DNA of 23,451 nt, taken from IMG/VR virus record IMGVR_UViG_3300023313_000029, positions 1-23,451 of that record. One strand, given 5' to 3'. Made by a program: the position numbers and the translations under genes. Origin of the DNA: a virus. Shown here piece after piece: positions 11,828 to 20,725 of this stretch (position 1 is the first letter of the stretch; each line of letters starts with the position of its first letter). Below the pieces are notes generated by a model, which was not told where the DNA came from, did not search any database, and saw only the letters and a program-made list of their open reading frames with translations.

Positions 11828-14311
11828 ATGTCAAAAAGTATGGATGCTGGCAGATTAACCATTTCTATGGTAGCTGAAACTGTTCAGTATGTTAATAAAC
11901 TTAAAGAAATGGAAAAGGTGACAGGTAAGTCACTTAATAGAATGATCAAGGATTATGATAAAGTTGGCGCTCATGCTAAAAAGTTTGGCGATAAAACAAC
12001 TGGATTATCAAATCGATTAAAAAATATGTCACAAACCGCAGCCTTAGTGACTGGTCCACTTGGCGGCATTTCCTCTAGATTATCTATATTATCTAGTGTT
12101 GTTAGTGCTGGTCCACTTGTCGGTGGTGTAGTTGCACTTGGTGCTACATTTGCTGGTTTATTCAAAATTTTATCGAATGGTGTAAGTAAAATTGATCAAG
12201 ATATAATGCAACTTGATCAATTATCAGCAACAATAAAACAAACTGGTTATGCTGCTGGTATAACAGTTAACGAAATGAATGCTTTCGCTAAAGTATTAGC
12301 TGTTGACACATTAGCTAGTTTAGAAGATACCCGTAAAGCTATGGGTAAATTGATAACATTTACAAGCATTACAGGTGATGTATTTTTCGAGACTACAAAA
12401 ATAGCCGAAGATATGGCTGCCGCTGGTTTTGGATCATTAACAGATAATGTTGTTCAATTAGCTAAGGCTATGTCAGATCCAGCTAAAGCTTTGGGTGCAT
12501 TAACTCGAAATGGTGTAACATTTACCGAAGCACAAAAAGAATTAATAGTTGCTCTACAAAAAGAAAACCAATTATACAAAGCCCAAACATTAATATTAAA
12601 AATAGTAACAGATCAATTAGGTGAAGTTGGTAAATCTCAAGCATTAAGAACCATAGCAGGGCAAACAGATACACTAGGATTGAGATGGGATGAATTATCT
12701 AAAACATTAAGTGAAACATCACATGGTCCAGTTTTAGAGTTTTTAAAATCTCTAAATGAGCAAATATTATGGCTCAATAAAAAGTTAGATCATAATTACC
12801 AATTTAAACTAGACTCACCAACACAAGCAAGAAAGGAAATAGAGTCTGTTATTAAAGGATTGGATGATGCAGCCGCTAAGTCAAAAATTGAGTTAGAAAT
12901 TAAAACTAAAACTGATAGCTTAAAGAAATATCAGAGTGAGATTGGAGCATTAACAAAAAGTAAAGAATTCAGAACATGGATAGATGGTCAAATTGGTGGT
13001 AGTTTAATTGGTTATAATAAGTTTAGACACTCAATACACGAAATAACAACTGCTGTAATGGGTACTAATGATGTTATAAATAATAATATTGATAGTTATG
13101 AAAGATTAGTTATAAAAACCAATAACGAAATTGCTGCATTAAAAGCTGCAAATGGCACTATAGATCGAAGAATAGAAAAAGAAAAAGAAATTGCTAACAC
13201 TAAAAAGAAAGCAGCCGCAGATGCAGCCGCAGCAGATAAGTTAGCTAAAAAGGCTGCTGATCTAAAAGCGAGCAATAAAGGTCTACAGAGTATTGGTGTT
13301 GATGCAGCTATTCCTTATTTTGAGTTACTAAAAAAACAGCAAGAATTTTCAGACAAATTATCAACAGTTGGTATTAATGTATCTGCCTCAACTCTTATGG
13401 GTATGACAGAAGATGATATAAACAAATTAAGAGCGCAATATGAAGTCGTATATAAATCTTATGTTGATATTAAAGAAAGGGTAGCAAAATACGATGAAAA
13501 ATTAGCAAAATCTAAAACTGATTTGAATGCTGGTATGAGCCTTTCTGCTGATTTAAAAGGCAAAGATTCTTCTGATATATTCAAGTTAGAACAAGATAAA
13601 AATGTAAAATTATTAGCATTAACTGATGCTATGAATGCTGCAAAATTCCTTAAAGATACGACAGCTTTAGCAGAACTAAATGCAGCTAAAACTTTACTTG
13701 ACGAAGATTATGCCAAAAAGAAAGCAGAAATAGAGGAAAGATCAGCAAAAACAAAAACTGAACTAGATAGAACTTTATATATGAATGGTTTAACTGCTGT
13801 TCAGACTGGTCTTGGTGCAATTTCTGATCTTTATGACAAATCAAATAAAGATCATGATAAAGCACAAAGAAATTTATTTCTAGCTACACAAGCAGTAGCG
13901 TTTGCTATGAATATTATACAAACACAACAAAATATGTCTCAATATCCTGTGACTGATCCAAGATATTCTATGGAGATTGCTGCTGGTATAACTCGCGGTG
14001 TAACAATTGCAGCTACAGCAGTTGGCGCATTTCATGGTGGTACAGATTCAGTACCAAAAACACATGATAATCAATCATTTCTACTTAAAGCAGGTGAACG
14101 TGTTGTTCAACCACAAGCTAACAAAGACCTTACTGCATTCCTAAAAAATGGAGATTCTGGATCAGGTATTAGTATATCTGCCCCATTAACAATCCAAGGT
14201 AATGTTACAGATCAACGATGGTTCCAAGGTGAACTTGTTAAACACAGACAACTAATAGCTGCATCAATAAGAAAAGCAGAAAAAGAAAAACCAAATAGGC
14301 GTACTAACTAA
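11828..14311 (+). CDS. tape measure protein
   Basis: This 827-residue protein fills the tail tube during assembly and sets tail length; with the usual rule of about 0.15 nm per residue the tail would be roughly 120 nm. The N-terminus has Ser/Lys-rich helices, then a hydrophobic, Gly-rich stretch (about residues 85-115) that could insert into the host membrane during infection. Long coiled-coil-like Lys/Ala/Glu regions follow (about 440-480 and 520-670). Near the C-terminus are FLATQAVAFAMNI, then AVGAFHGGTDSVPKT and LLKAGERVVQPQAN, a motif set common in tape-measure C-termini. No lysozyme or peptidase motif was seen. AAGGAG precedes the ATG, close behind the chaperone stop. Confidence 0.95.
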   Translation: MSKSMDAGRLTISMVAETVQYVNKLKEMEKVTGKSLNRMIKDYDKVGAHAKKFGDKTTGLSNRLKNMSQTAALVTGPLGGISSRLSILSSVVSAGPLVGGVVALGATFAGLFKILSNGVSKIDQDIMQLDQLSATIKQTGYAAGITVNEMNAFAKVLAVDTLASLEDTRKAMGKLITFTSITGDVFFETTKIAEDMAAAGFGSLTDNVVQLAKAMSDPAKALGALTRNGVTFTEAQKELIVALQKENQLYKAQTLILKIVTDQLGEVGKSQALRTIAGQTDTLGLRWDELSKTLSETSHGPVLEFLKSLNEQILWLNKKLDHNYQFKLDSPTQARKEIESVIKGLDDAAAKSKIELEIKTKTDSLKKYQSEIGALTKSKEFRTWIDGQIGGSLIGYNKFRHSIHEITTAVMGTNDVINNNIDSYERLVIKTNNEIAALKAANGTIDRRIEKEKEIANTKKKAAADAAAADKLAKKAADLKASNKGLQSIGVDAAIPYFELLKKQQEFSDKLSTVGINVSASTLMGMTEDDINKLRAQYEVVYKSYVDIKERVAKYDEKLAKSKTDLNAGMSLSADLKGKDSSDIFKLEQDKNVKLLALTDAMNAAKFLKDTTALAELNAAKTLLDEDYAKKKAEIEERSAKTKTELDRTLYMNGLTAVQTGLGAISDLYDKSNKDHDKAQRNLFLATQAVAFAMNIIQTQQNMSQYPVTDPRYSMEIAAGITRGVTIAATAVGAFHGGTDSVPKTHDNQSFLLKAGERVVQPQANKDLTAFLKNGDSGSGISISAPLTIQGNVTDQRWFQGELVKHRQLIAASIRKAEKEKPNRRTN

Positions 14312-14323
14312 ATAAGGAGAATT

Positions 14324-14905
14324 ATGCCAATATATTTCCCAAGTGGTGTTATCACATCAAATTATAACATATCGCATTACACTCCTAATTTTACTAATAC
14401 ATCTATCAATTTAAAGTCTAATTCTTATGATCGAGGTATACATCAAATACAAGGCAGTTTTGATGCTTACATAAATACAGAAAAAGATAAACGATTATAT
14501 GAGTCATTTTTAATGCAAATCAGAGGTAAGTTATTACCATTTTATATTTTTCCAAAAGGTAGATTTGCCTCACCAACAGTTATTAGCTCAAATGTTCCAA
14601 TTACCGCTGCATTTTCAAAAGGATCTACAGCTATAACACTCGGAACATTTATAGGATCTATATCTGAGGGTGATGTTTTTTATGTTATTAATGATACTAA
14701 AGTTTACATGGCATTAAATGATGCAACATCAAACACAACCTTAAATTTTTATCCACCATTAATGAAAGATGTACCCATAAGCCAATTCTGTCATTTTAAT
14801 AATGTTCCTGTATTGGTTCGTATGGATACTGATAACCCAAGCATAGATTATATGCAAGCAGGGCTAATTCATAAAACAACCATAAATTTTAAGGAAGAAA
14901 TATGA
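14324..14905 (+). CDS. distal tail-like minor tail protein
   Basis: This 193-residue beta-rich protein directly follows the tape measure, where siphoviruses keep the distal tail protein or lambda gpM-like protein that starts the tip. It begins MPIYFPSGVITSNYNISHYT and contains a SFDAYINTEKDKRLYESFL segment (about 45-65), LLPFYIFPKGRF, and a C-terminal domain with DVFYVIND (about 117-124) and DYMQAGLIHKTTINF at the end. The position equals gp12 (DUF2460) of gene transfer agents, though I cannot confirm that family from motifs. AAGGAG precedes the ATG, and the next gene overlaps as ATGA. Confidence 0.65.
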   Translation: MPIYFPSGVITSNYNISHYTPNFTNTSINLKSNSYDRGIHQIQGSFDAYINTEKDKRLYESFLMQIRGKLLPFYIFPKGRFASPTVISSNVPITAAFSKGSTAITLGTFIGSISEGDVFYVINDTKVYMALNDATSNTTLNFYPPLMKDVPISQFCHFNNVPVLVRMDTDNPSIDYMQAGLIHKTTINFKEEI

Positions 14906-15426
14906 TATGCAACTTAGTTCATTTACAACTTAATGATTTTAACGGTGGATTAATTCATTACAGATTATCAACATCACAATTTGACGTAATTTTGAATGGT
15001 GATGTTTATTCTGCTACAGGTGATGTTTTAAAAATTGATACAACAGAGGATACAGGTGAAGTATCAAAAACAGGATTAACAATATCATTATCAGGTATTG
15101 ACCCTGCAATACAAGCAGATATAGATGCTGGATCATTTGTTCGCGCCCCTATTGATATTTATATTGCTGATGTTCCTGATGGTAGTGACACTGTATCTTC
15201 ATATAATTTTTATCATCGTGGTTATTGTGATACACCCATAACAGAAATGGATTATAACAGTGGAACAATATCAATCCAATTAGAAACAACTAATGTATTC
15301 ACTGATATTGATAAAATTCCCAATCTTTTAAGATCCTCTTTGGCTTCACATTCTAGCAGACACGCAAACGATAAATTCTTTGAATATGTAGCAGATATAG
15401 ATATAACAGAAATTTGGAAAGACTAA
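14902..15426 (+). CDS. DUF2163-like minor tail / tip hub protein
   Basis: This 174-residue protein sits second in the tip block, like lambda L or gene-transfer-agent gp13. It reads as a beta-sandwich: LVHLQLNDFNGGLIHYRLST at the start, DVILNGDVYSATGDVLKI (about 28-45), TGLTISLSGIDPAIQADID (about 57-75), APIDIYIADVPD (about 82-93), GYCDTPI and a repeated-strand region ending with Arg, Ser and Trp residues. The pattern of a strand with thr/leu/ser and GID followed by an Ala/Pro strand is like DUF2163 proteins. No Cys cluster for an iron-sulfur site is seen, unlike lambda L. Start and stop overlap both neighbours. Confidence 0.6.
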   Translation: MICNLVHLQLNDFNGGLIHYRLSTSQFDVILNGDVYSATGDVLKIDTTEDTGEVSKTGLTISLSGIDPAIQADIDAGSFVRAPIDIYIADVPDGSDTVSSYNFYHRGYCDTPITEMDYNSGTISIQLETTNVFTDIDKIPNLLRSSLASHSSRHANDKFFEYVADIDITEIWKD

Positions 15427-15824
15427 TGAATTTAAGTGCAATCGTACAAAAATATAATAATAAAGAACGCATTTGTGGAAGTGTAGATTGTAACTTAATG
15501 ATATTAGAATTATACGAGCCAAAAATGTATACCGCTCTTGTTGATCAATACTCAACGATTAAAGAGGGCATAAAAAAAGCAAAAAAACTTGTTGGTTATA
15601 GATCAATAAAAGAGATTTTAGAAAAATCAGGTAATTATGAAAAGGTTCCAAATGGATTTAGTTCTGTTGGGGATATTGGTTGTACATTAGATTCTAATTG
15701 TACATTTTTACATTTAGGTAATTGTGTGTTTTTAGTTCAAACTATAAACGATAAAGAAATTTTCACTGTATTAGACACAATAAAAATAGATAAAAATAAA
15801 ACAGTTTTTTATAGGAGAAAATAA
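15426..15824 (+). CDS. DUF6950/NlpC-P60-like tail protein
   Basis: This 132-residue protein is in the position of lambda K or gene-transfer-agent gp14, the NlpC/P60 peptidase of the tail tip. It has CGSVDCNLMILELYEP (about 17-32), in which the Asp-Cys pair lies where the catalytic Cys sits in NlpC-like folds, then YSTIKEGIKKAKKLVGYRSI and a later GDIGCTLDSNCTFLHLGNCVFLV, which matches the short DUF6950 type better than a full peptidase. It is unsure whether it is an active enzyme, since the expected His is only suggested (FLHLGNC). ATG 15426 overlaps the previous stop as TAATG and has GGAAAG upstream; an in-frame TTG at 15414 is less likely. Confidence 0.6.
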   Translation: MNLSAIVQKYNNKERICGSVDCNLMILELYEPKMYTALVDQYSTIKEGIKKAKKLVGYRSIKEILEKSGNYEKVPNGFSSVGDIGCTLDSNCTFLHLGNCVFLVQTINDKEIFTVLDTIKIDKNKTVFYRRK

Positions 15825-18800
15825 TGGGATTAGAAGTATCCACGATTGCATATATAGCAACAGCAATATCAGTATCAACAACAGTATACACTTTAATACA
15901 AGCATCCAATCAAGAAGAAGTCGGATCAAAAGTTCAAAAGCGTGGTGTAGATGCACCTCGAAAGGTTCCTTATGGTCGATCTATTGTTGATACTGTAAAT
16001 GTTTATAACAATGTATCAAATTGGCAAGCTGTATCTTTACTTAAAATATTTTCTATTGGTGTTGGTGAAATAAACGCCATTAAACAAGTATGGGTTGATG
16101 ATTTAGCATTACTTCAAAATCATAACACAATTAATCCAAATACAAATCCAACGTATAGAATGCTTAGAGATAACGGTGATTTTGTACCAGCATTCAAAAA
16201 ACAACACATTGGTATGCAATTCAGATACGGACAAGCAAACGAAAACGCTTCTGAATATGCTATTGCATTTGGTGATGGTGAATGGACTACCTCACATAGA
16301 GGCGATAGAGTACCACACATTGCATTAGTAGTTAATAAATCAACTGATGCTGACACTCCAATTTTATCACCATCATATACACTTACAGCTTTAGTTGAGG
16401 GTGTACTTGTTCATGATCCTCGCTTTCATGCTGTTGGAGTTAAAGAATACGAGCATTCGAATAATGCTGTGCCATTACAAAACAGATCATGTGGTCGTAA
16501 CCCTGCTATTTGTTTATTAGACTTTCTAACTGATACTTATTATGGTATGGGAATTAGCTCTACTTACTTAAATGAACAATCATTTATGGATGCAGCTAAT
16601 TGGACTGATAGTAACGGCATATTCTGTGATGGCGCTGTAGATACAGGTGAAAGTTACGGTGATTGTATATCACAAATAATGTCTGCCTTTCAGGGTATTC
16701 TCGTTATTGAAAACGGATTAATCACTTGTAAATATGAAGATGTTGTATTAGTACCATATGCAACAACTTTCGATGAAGATAACATCATCGAAATTAAAAA
16801 CATTCAGAATTCAACAGAAAATAAATATTATAACATTGTTGAAACAAAATATAAAAATTCTATTATGTCTGAAAAGGGTGATGTTTATCAATTACCACAA
16901 GACATTAATTATATTCCTGTTGGTCAAACTAAATCCAGAATAGAAAAAGACGGATTTAAAAAAACTAAAAAACTTGAAATGCCAATGACGGTAGATAACT
17001 CAAGTGGTACTGTAACAGGTGCAGTAAAATTATTCACAAACAGATTATACATAAAGGCGTTATATCAAAAAGGTGTAACGATTGCTATTGATCTAAAACA
17101 AGATCCAGTTAAAGTTTATGATGTTATTAAAATATCAAATAAATTGTTAAATTGGACTAATAAATTATTTAGAATTAAATCAATAAATAAATCAGTTGAT
17201 AACGATAGCTTCAATGTCGGAGAGCTTAATTGTGAAGAATATAATGCAGAGGTTTATTCAGGCAGTTTAGATGGGCTAACGGGGCGCAATAGGGCAAGAA
17301 TAGAGCAAGTATTGCTTGATATGACCAACCTTACCTTTAACTTAGATAACTTCGTTACAGATGGTTATGGCACACTGTCATGGACTGATCCTAACCCATT
17401 AAATGCTACAAAGTACGTTATTGAGTATAAACTATCATCAGAAATCAATTGGGTTGTTTATACAGATGTAAGAATACCAACAGCTAAAATTACTGGTCTT
17501 AAATTAGATACTTATGATTTTAGAGTACAAGCTAAAAAGTTACACTGGTACGATTCTGATTATACTGAATTACTAAATCAAACAGTATCACCAACAGTTA
17601 CTTTACCTAATGTGACTAATTTATCTGTTGATGATCAAGGTATGAACTTTGTATTCTCTTGGGATGATATGTCAAGTGTTGTTGTTATTAATCCACCTGA
17701 TCCTACTGATCCAGATTCAAGCGGCACAACAGGTAAAGTCTCTGATTATTTTAAATATTATGAAGTAAAAATATATCATAATAATGTGTTTAAAAAAACA
17801 TATAAAACAATGGATAATATATTTCATTATTTATTTGAGCATAATGTTGCTAATACCTTATCAAGAGACATTAAAGCCGAAGTATCCATAGTTGCTCAGG
17901 ATGGTTCTAAATCATTATTACCAACGGCTTTATCTGGTCATAATAATCAAATGGGATTACCAGCTAATATTTCAATTAATGTATTATTAGGATTAGCTAA
18001 CATATCATGGTCTCCAAATACAAATGAAGATTTTAGTGGTACAGAAATTCACATTTCATCATCCCCTGCATTTACTCCAAGTTTAACTACCTTAGCTGAT
18101 ACATTACAAGCAGAATCAACTTGGCAGTATTTATATCCAACAAATGATATAACTGATAAATACATCAGAATAGGACATTTCGATAAGTTCAGTACAACAG
18201 GTATAGTTTACTCACCATCTTCATTAATAAGCACAACCAAAGGATTTCCTGTAAATGATGGCATAGATGGGTTGGATGGTTCATTCACATCTGCTATTTA
18301 TTTAAACTCACCAACACAACCAAACACCCCTACAGGTGGATCGTATAATGGAACAGCAGAAACATTTCCTTTGGGTGGATGGGCTGATGATCCAACATCA
18401 CCAACAGGATCAGATTTTATATGGGTATCAAGAACAAAATACTCGGTAGATGCTAATGGTGTTTGGACTAATTCTGGTTGGTCGATAGCTGCAAAATTCT
18501 CAGGTGATGATGGTTATACGCCAATCAAGGGTGTTGATTACACTGATAGTGATTATACTTCATTCTTATACGTAAACTCACCAACACAACCAAACACACC
18601 CACAGGTGGATCGTATAATGGAACAGCAGAAACATTTCCTACAGGTGGTTGGGCTGATAACCCTACCTATGCTGCTGGTCAAATTACTTGGGTAACTGTT
18701 ACTAGATATAAACAACAATCAGATTTATCTTGGGTTGGTAGTCCGTGGTCAACACCATCTAAATTTTATGAAGTTGGAAATAGAGGAAGTGTAAACTTTT

Positions 18801-20725
18801 ATAGAGATATTTCATCATCGGCAACTAATAACGCTTGGAGTGATGTTGAGGCAGATTTAGCAATAACATCTGTTGGTTTTCTCAAAGGTGATAGAGATCA
18901 AGTAACACTATATAACCAAACTTTAAATTTTTCAGAAACTAAGTTTTGGGATACAGTACCAGCTACACCTTTATGGGTTTCTGTTACTCAGGTAATTGAT
19001 GGTACTTTAATTGTTAATGGTACTATTGGCGCTAATGAAATAAAAGTTGATGAAATATTTGCCCAAAATATAACAGCACAAGGTATTATTACAGGAGCCA
19101 CTTTACAAACTGCGTTATCTAATGCTTCTGGTACTAGAGTAGTAATGCAGAATACTACCGAACCCTTTCAAATGTGGAATGGTACAAACCTAATATTTGG
19201 TGTAGATAGTGTAGGTAATTTATCCTTTGCAGGTAGCTTAGCTGATGGAACTATTAGTAATATAAGTATGTTCAGTCAAGAAGTTTTAGACTTAATAATG
19301 TCGAATTCTTCTGGCTCTGCGGGTACTGGTACAGGTGGCGTTGTTAGTTTAAGTTTAGGTGATATTTCTTCTGGTTCATTTACTAGCATCTTAGAAATAC
19401 CAAGTATTAATGCTACACCTATTACGATTTCCTTCACATTAACGGATAACGCAAGCAGGGTTTCACCAGCGTATATAGCACCCGTTTGGCAAGTGGTGGT
19501 AAGAGAAAATTCTAGCGCTGGTCTTATAGTGCATACAGGTAACTACAACGGCACATCTACTACAGAGGCTGACTTAAATCGTGAAGTGTTATTCATGGAT
19601 CAAAGTTTCTCATTCCAAGTAGGAACTGCGGTTGCTCCAAGTACAGGTAAGTATCATATAGCCGTTACTAAATTATCGGGTGATAGCGTTAACGCTAAGC
19701 TTAAATCATTTAAAGTAGCTCAGGCTGTAGAGGGTGGTGCGTATGCTTTACCTATTGCTACCGCTGGTGTGTTAGGTGGGGTTAAGATTGGTACTGGTTT
19801 AAGTGTTGATACTAATGGCTTAGTTACTGCTGATACTCAAACCGCTGTAACATGGAGTACACTTTCTGGTAAGCCATCAACTTTTCCTGCCTCACTAACG
19901 GGTAATTTACTAACCGCTGTACCTGTTGGCGCTAATTTTAATAATACTACATACTCAGTGGGGGATAATGGGTTAACGGCTAAAAACTTTACGCTGGCTT
20001 TATTTAATAAACTCGATGGTATAGCCACAAGTGCTAACTATATTACTAACAATAATCAGTTAACAAATGGTGCTGGTTATATTACATCCTACGTTAACAC
20101 TCAACGTACTGATGAAGAAATCCGTGATGTTATTGGTTTAACTATAAAGCAAGGTGGTGCGACTACTGTTACTGTAAATGATGCTGCCGATACTATTACA
20201 ATAAGTTCAACGGATACACATGTCGGTCTTAGTGATTCAGTAGGTAGTGCATTATCTAATGTTGCTGCAACATCTTATGCTGTTAAATTGGCTTATGATT
20301 TAGCAGCAGGAAAGGCGAATGCCTCTCACACACATGCTACTAGTGAAGTTACTGGATTAGACGGAGTTCTGGCTGGTAAATTTGATAATGGTAGTGCGTT
20401 AACTTGTTCAAGTATCTCAGTAACATCATCAATAACTTATAAGAATATTGATTATAGAGAAGATATTTATACCTCACTTTCTGATGTTATCGCTATTGGA
20501 AATAAAGGTGTTGCTGTAGGTCACTATAAGAAAGATGAAGAAAAAGTAACTCATAACTTCTTTATAGCAGAAGAAGTTGGCGCAGTAGATGAAAACTGTG
20601 TAGTGATCGAAGATGAAAACCCAATTGCAATTAAGACGAATGACTTACTTGCTAAAGCGTATGCCGCTATTGCAGCGTTAAATGCTAAAGTTGAAGAATT
20701 GGAGGCTAAAGTCAATGGCTACTAA
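15824..20725 (+). CDS. giant tail-tip / receptor-binding protein (gpJ-like) fused to a fibre
   Basis: This 1633-residue protein probably forms the central tip and host-contact fibre. The N-terminus is hydrophobic (about 5-27), then a gpJ-like base region with KVPYGRSIVDTVNVY, and later RNPAICLLDFLTDTYYGMGI, a typical tip signature. Fibronectin-III-like domains follow (about 505-690, and one near 705-795). A 90-residue repeat with NSPTQPNTPTGGSYNGTAET starts near 827 and 917. Later come IVNGTIGANEIKVDEIFAQNI, then fibre-like Gly/Thr/Asn repeats. The last about 100 residues (HNFFIAEEVGAVDE, then AAIAALNAKVEELEAKV) resemble the S74 chaperone that trims itself from fibres, but the catalytic Ser/Lys pair is not certain. 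It overlaps the previous gene as TAATG and the next one by 11 bases. Confidence 0.85.
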   Translation: MGLEVSTIAYIATAISVSTTVYTLIQASNQEEVGSKVQKRGVDAPRKVPYGRSIVDTVNVYNNVSNWQAVSLLKIFSIGVGEINAIKQVWVDDLALLQNHNTINPNTNPTYRMLRDNGDFVPAFKKQHIGMQFRYGQANENASEYAIAFGDGEWTTSHRGDRVPHIALVVNKSTDADTPILSPSYTLTALVEGVLVHDPRFHAVGVKEYEHSNNAVPLQNRSCGRNPAICLLDFLTDTYYGMGISSTYLNEQSFMDAANWTDSNGIFCDGAVDTGESYGDCISQIMSAFQGILVIENGLITCKYEDVVLVPYATTFDEDNIIEIKNIQNSTENKYYNIVETKYKNSIMSEKGDVYQLPQDINYIPVGQTKSRIEKDGFKKTKKLEMPMTVDNSSGTVTGAVKLFTNRLYIKALYQKGVTIAIDLKQDPVKVYDVIKISNKLLNWTNKLFRIKSINKSVDNDSFNVGELNCEEYNAEVYSGSLDGLTGRNRARIEQVLLDMTNLTFNLDNFVTDGYGTLSWTDPNPLNATKYVIEYKLSSEINWVVYTDVRIPTAKITGLKLDTYDFRVQAKKLHWYDSDYTELLNQTVSPTVTLPNVTNLSVDDQGMNFVFSWDDMSSVVVINPPDPTDPDSSGTTGKVSDYFKYYEVKIYHNNVFKKTYKTMDNIFHYLFEHNVANTLSRDIKAEVSIVAQDGSKSLLPTALSGHNNQMGLPANISINVLLGLANISWSPNTNEDFSGTEIHISSSPAFTPSLTTLADTLQAESTWQYLYPTNDITDKYIRIGHFDKFSTTGIVYSPSSLISTTKGFPVNDGIDGLDGSFTSAIYLNSPTQPNTPTGGSYNGTAETFPLGGWADDPTSPTGSDFIWVSRTKYSVDANGVWTNSGWSIAAKFSGDDGYTPIKGVDYTDSDYTSFLYVNSPTQPNTPTGGSYNGTAETFPTGGWADNPTYAAGQITWVTVTRYKQQSDLSWVGSPWSTPSKFYEVGNRGSVNFYRDISSSATNNAWSDVEADLAITSVGFLKGDRDQVTLYNQTLNFSETKFWDTVPATPLWVSVTQVIDGTLIVNGTIGANEIKVDEIFAQNITAQGIITGATLQTALSNASGTRVVMQNTTEPFQMWNGTNLIFGVDSVGNLSFAGSLADGTISNISMFSQEVLDLIMSNSSGSAGTGTGGVVSLSLGDISSGSFTSILEIPSINATPITISFTLTDNASRVSPAYIAPVWQVVVRENSSAGLIVHTGNYNGTSTTEADLNREVLFMDQSFSFQVGTAVAPSTGKYHIAVTKLSGDSVNAKLKSFKVAQAVEGGAYALPIATAGVLGGVKIGTGLSVDTNGLVTADTQTAVTWSTLSGKPSTFPASLTGNLLTAVPVGANFNNTTYSVGDNGLTAKNFTLALFNKLDGIATSANYITNNNQLTNGAGYITSYVNTQRTDEEIRDVIGLTIKQGGATTVTVNDAADTITISSTDTHVGLSDSVGSALSNVAATSYAVKLAYDLAAGKANASHTHATSEVTGLDGVLAGKFDNGSALTCSSISVTSSITYKNIDYREDIYTSLSDVIAIGNKGVAVGHYKKDEEKVTHNFFIAEEVGAVDENCVVIEDENPIAIKTNDLLAKAYAAIAALNAKVEELEAKVNGY
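18303..18640 (+). repeat. recent duplication inside the tail-tip gene
   Basis: Sixty-eight bases at 18303-18370 recur at 18573-18640 with only two mismatches, exactly 270 bases (90 codons) apart. The proteins between remain similar only in part (GGWADDPTSPTG versus GGWADNPTYAAG, then Trp-rich strands). The high DNA identity of one segment points to a recent duplication or gene conversion of a beta-rich receptor-facing module. Confidence 0.85.
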
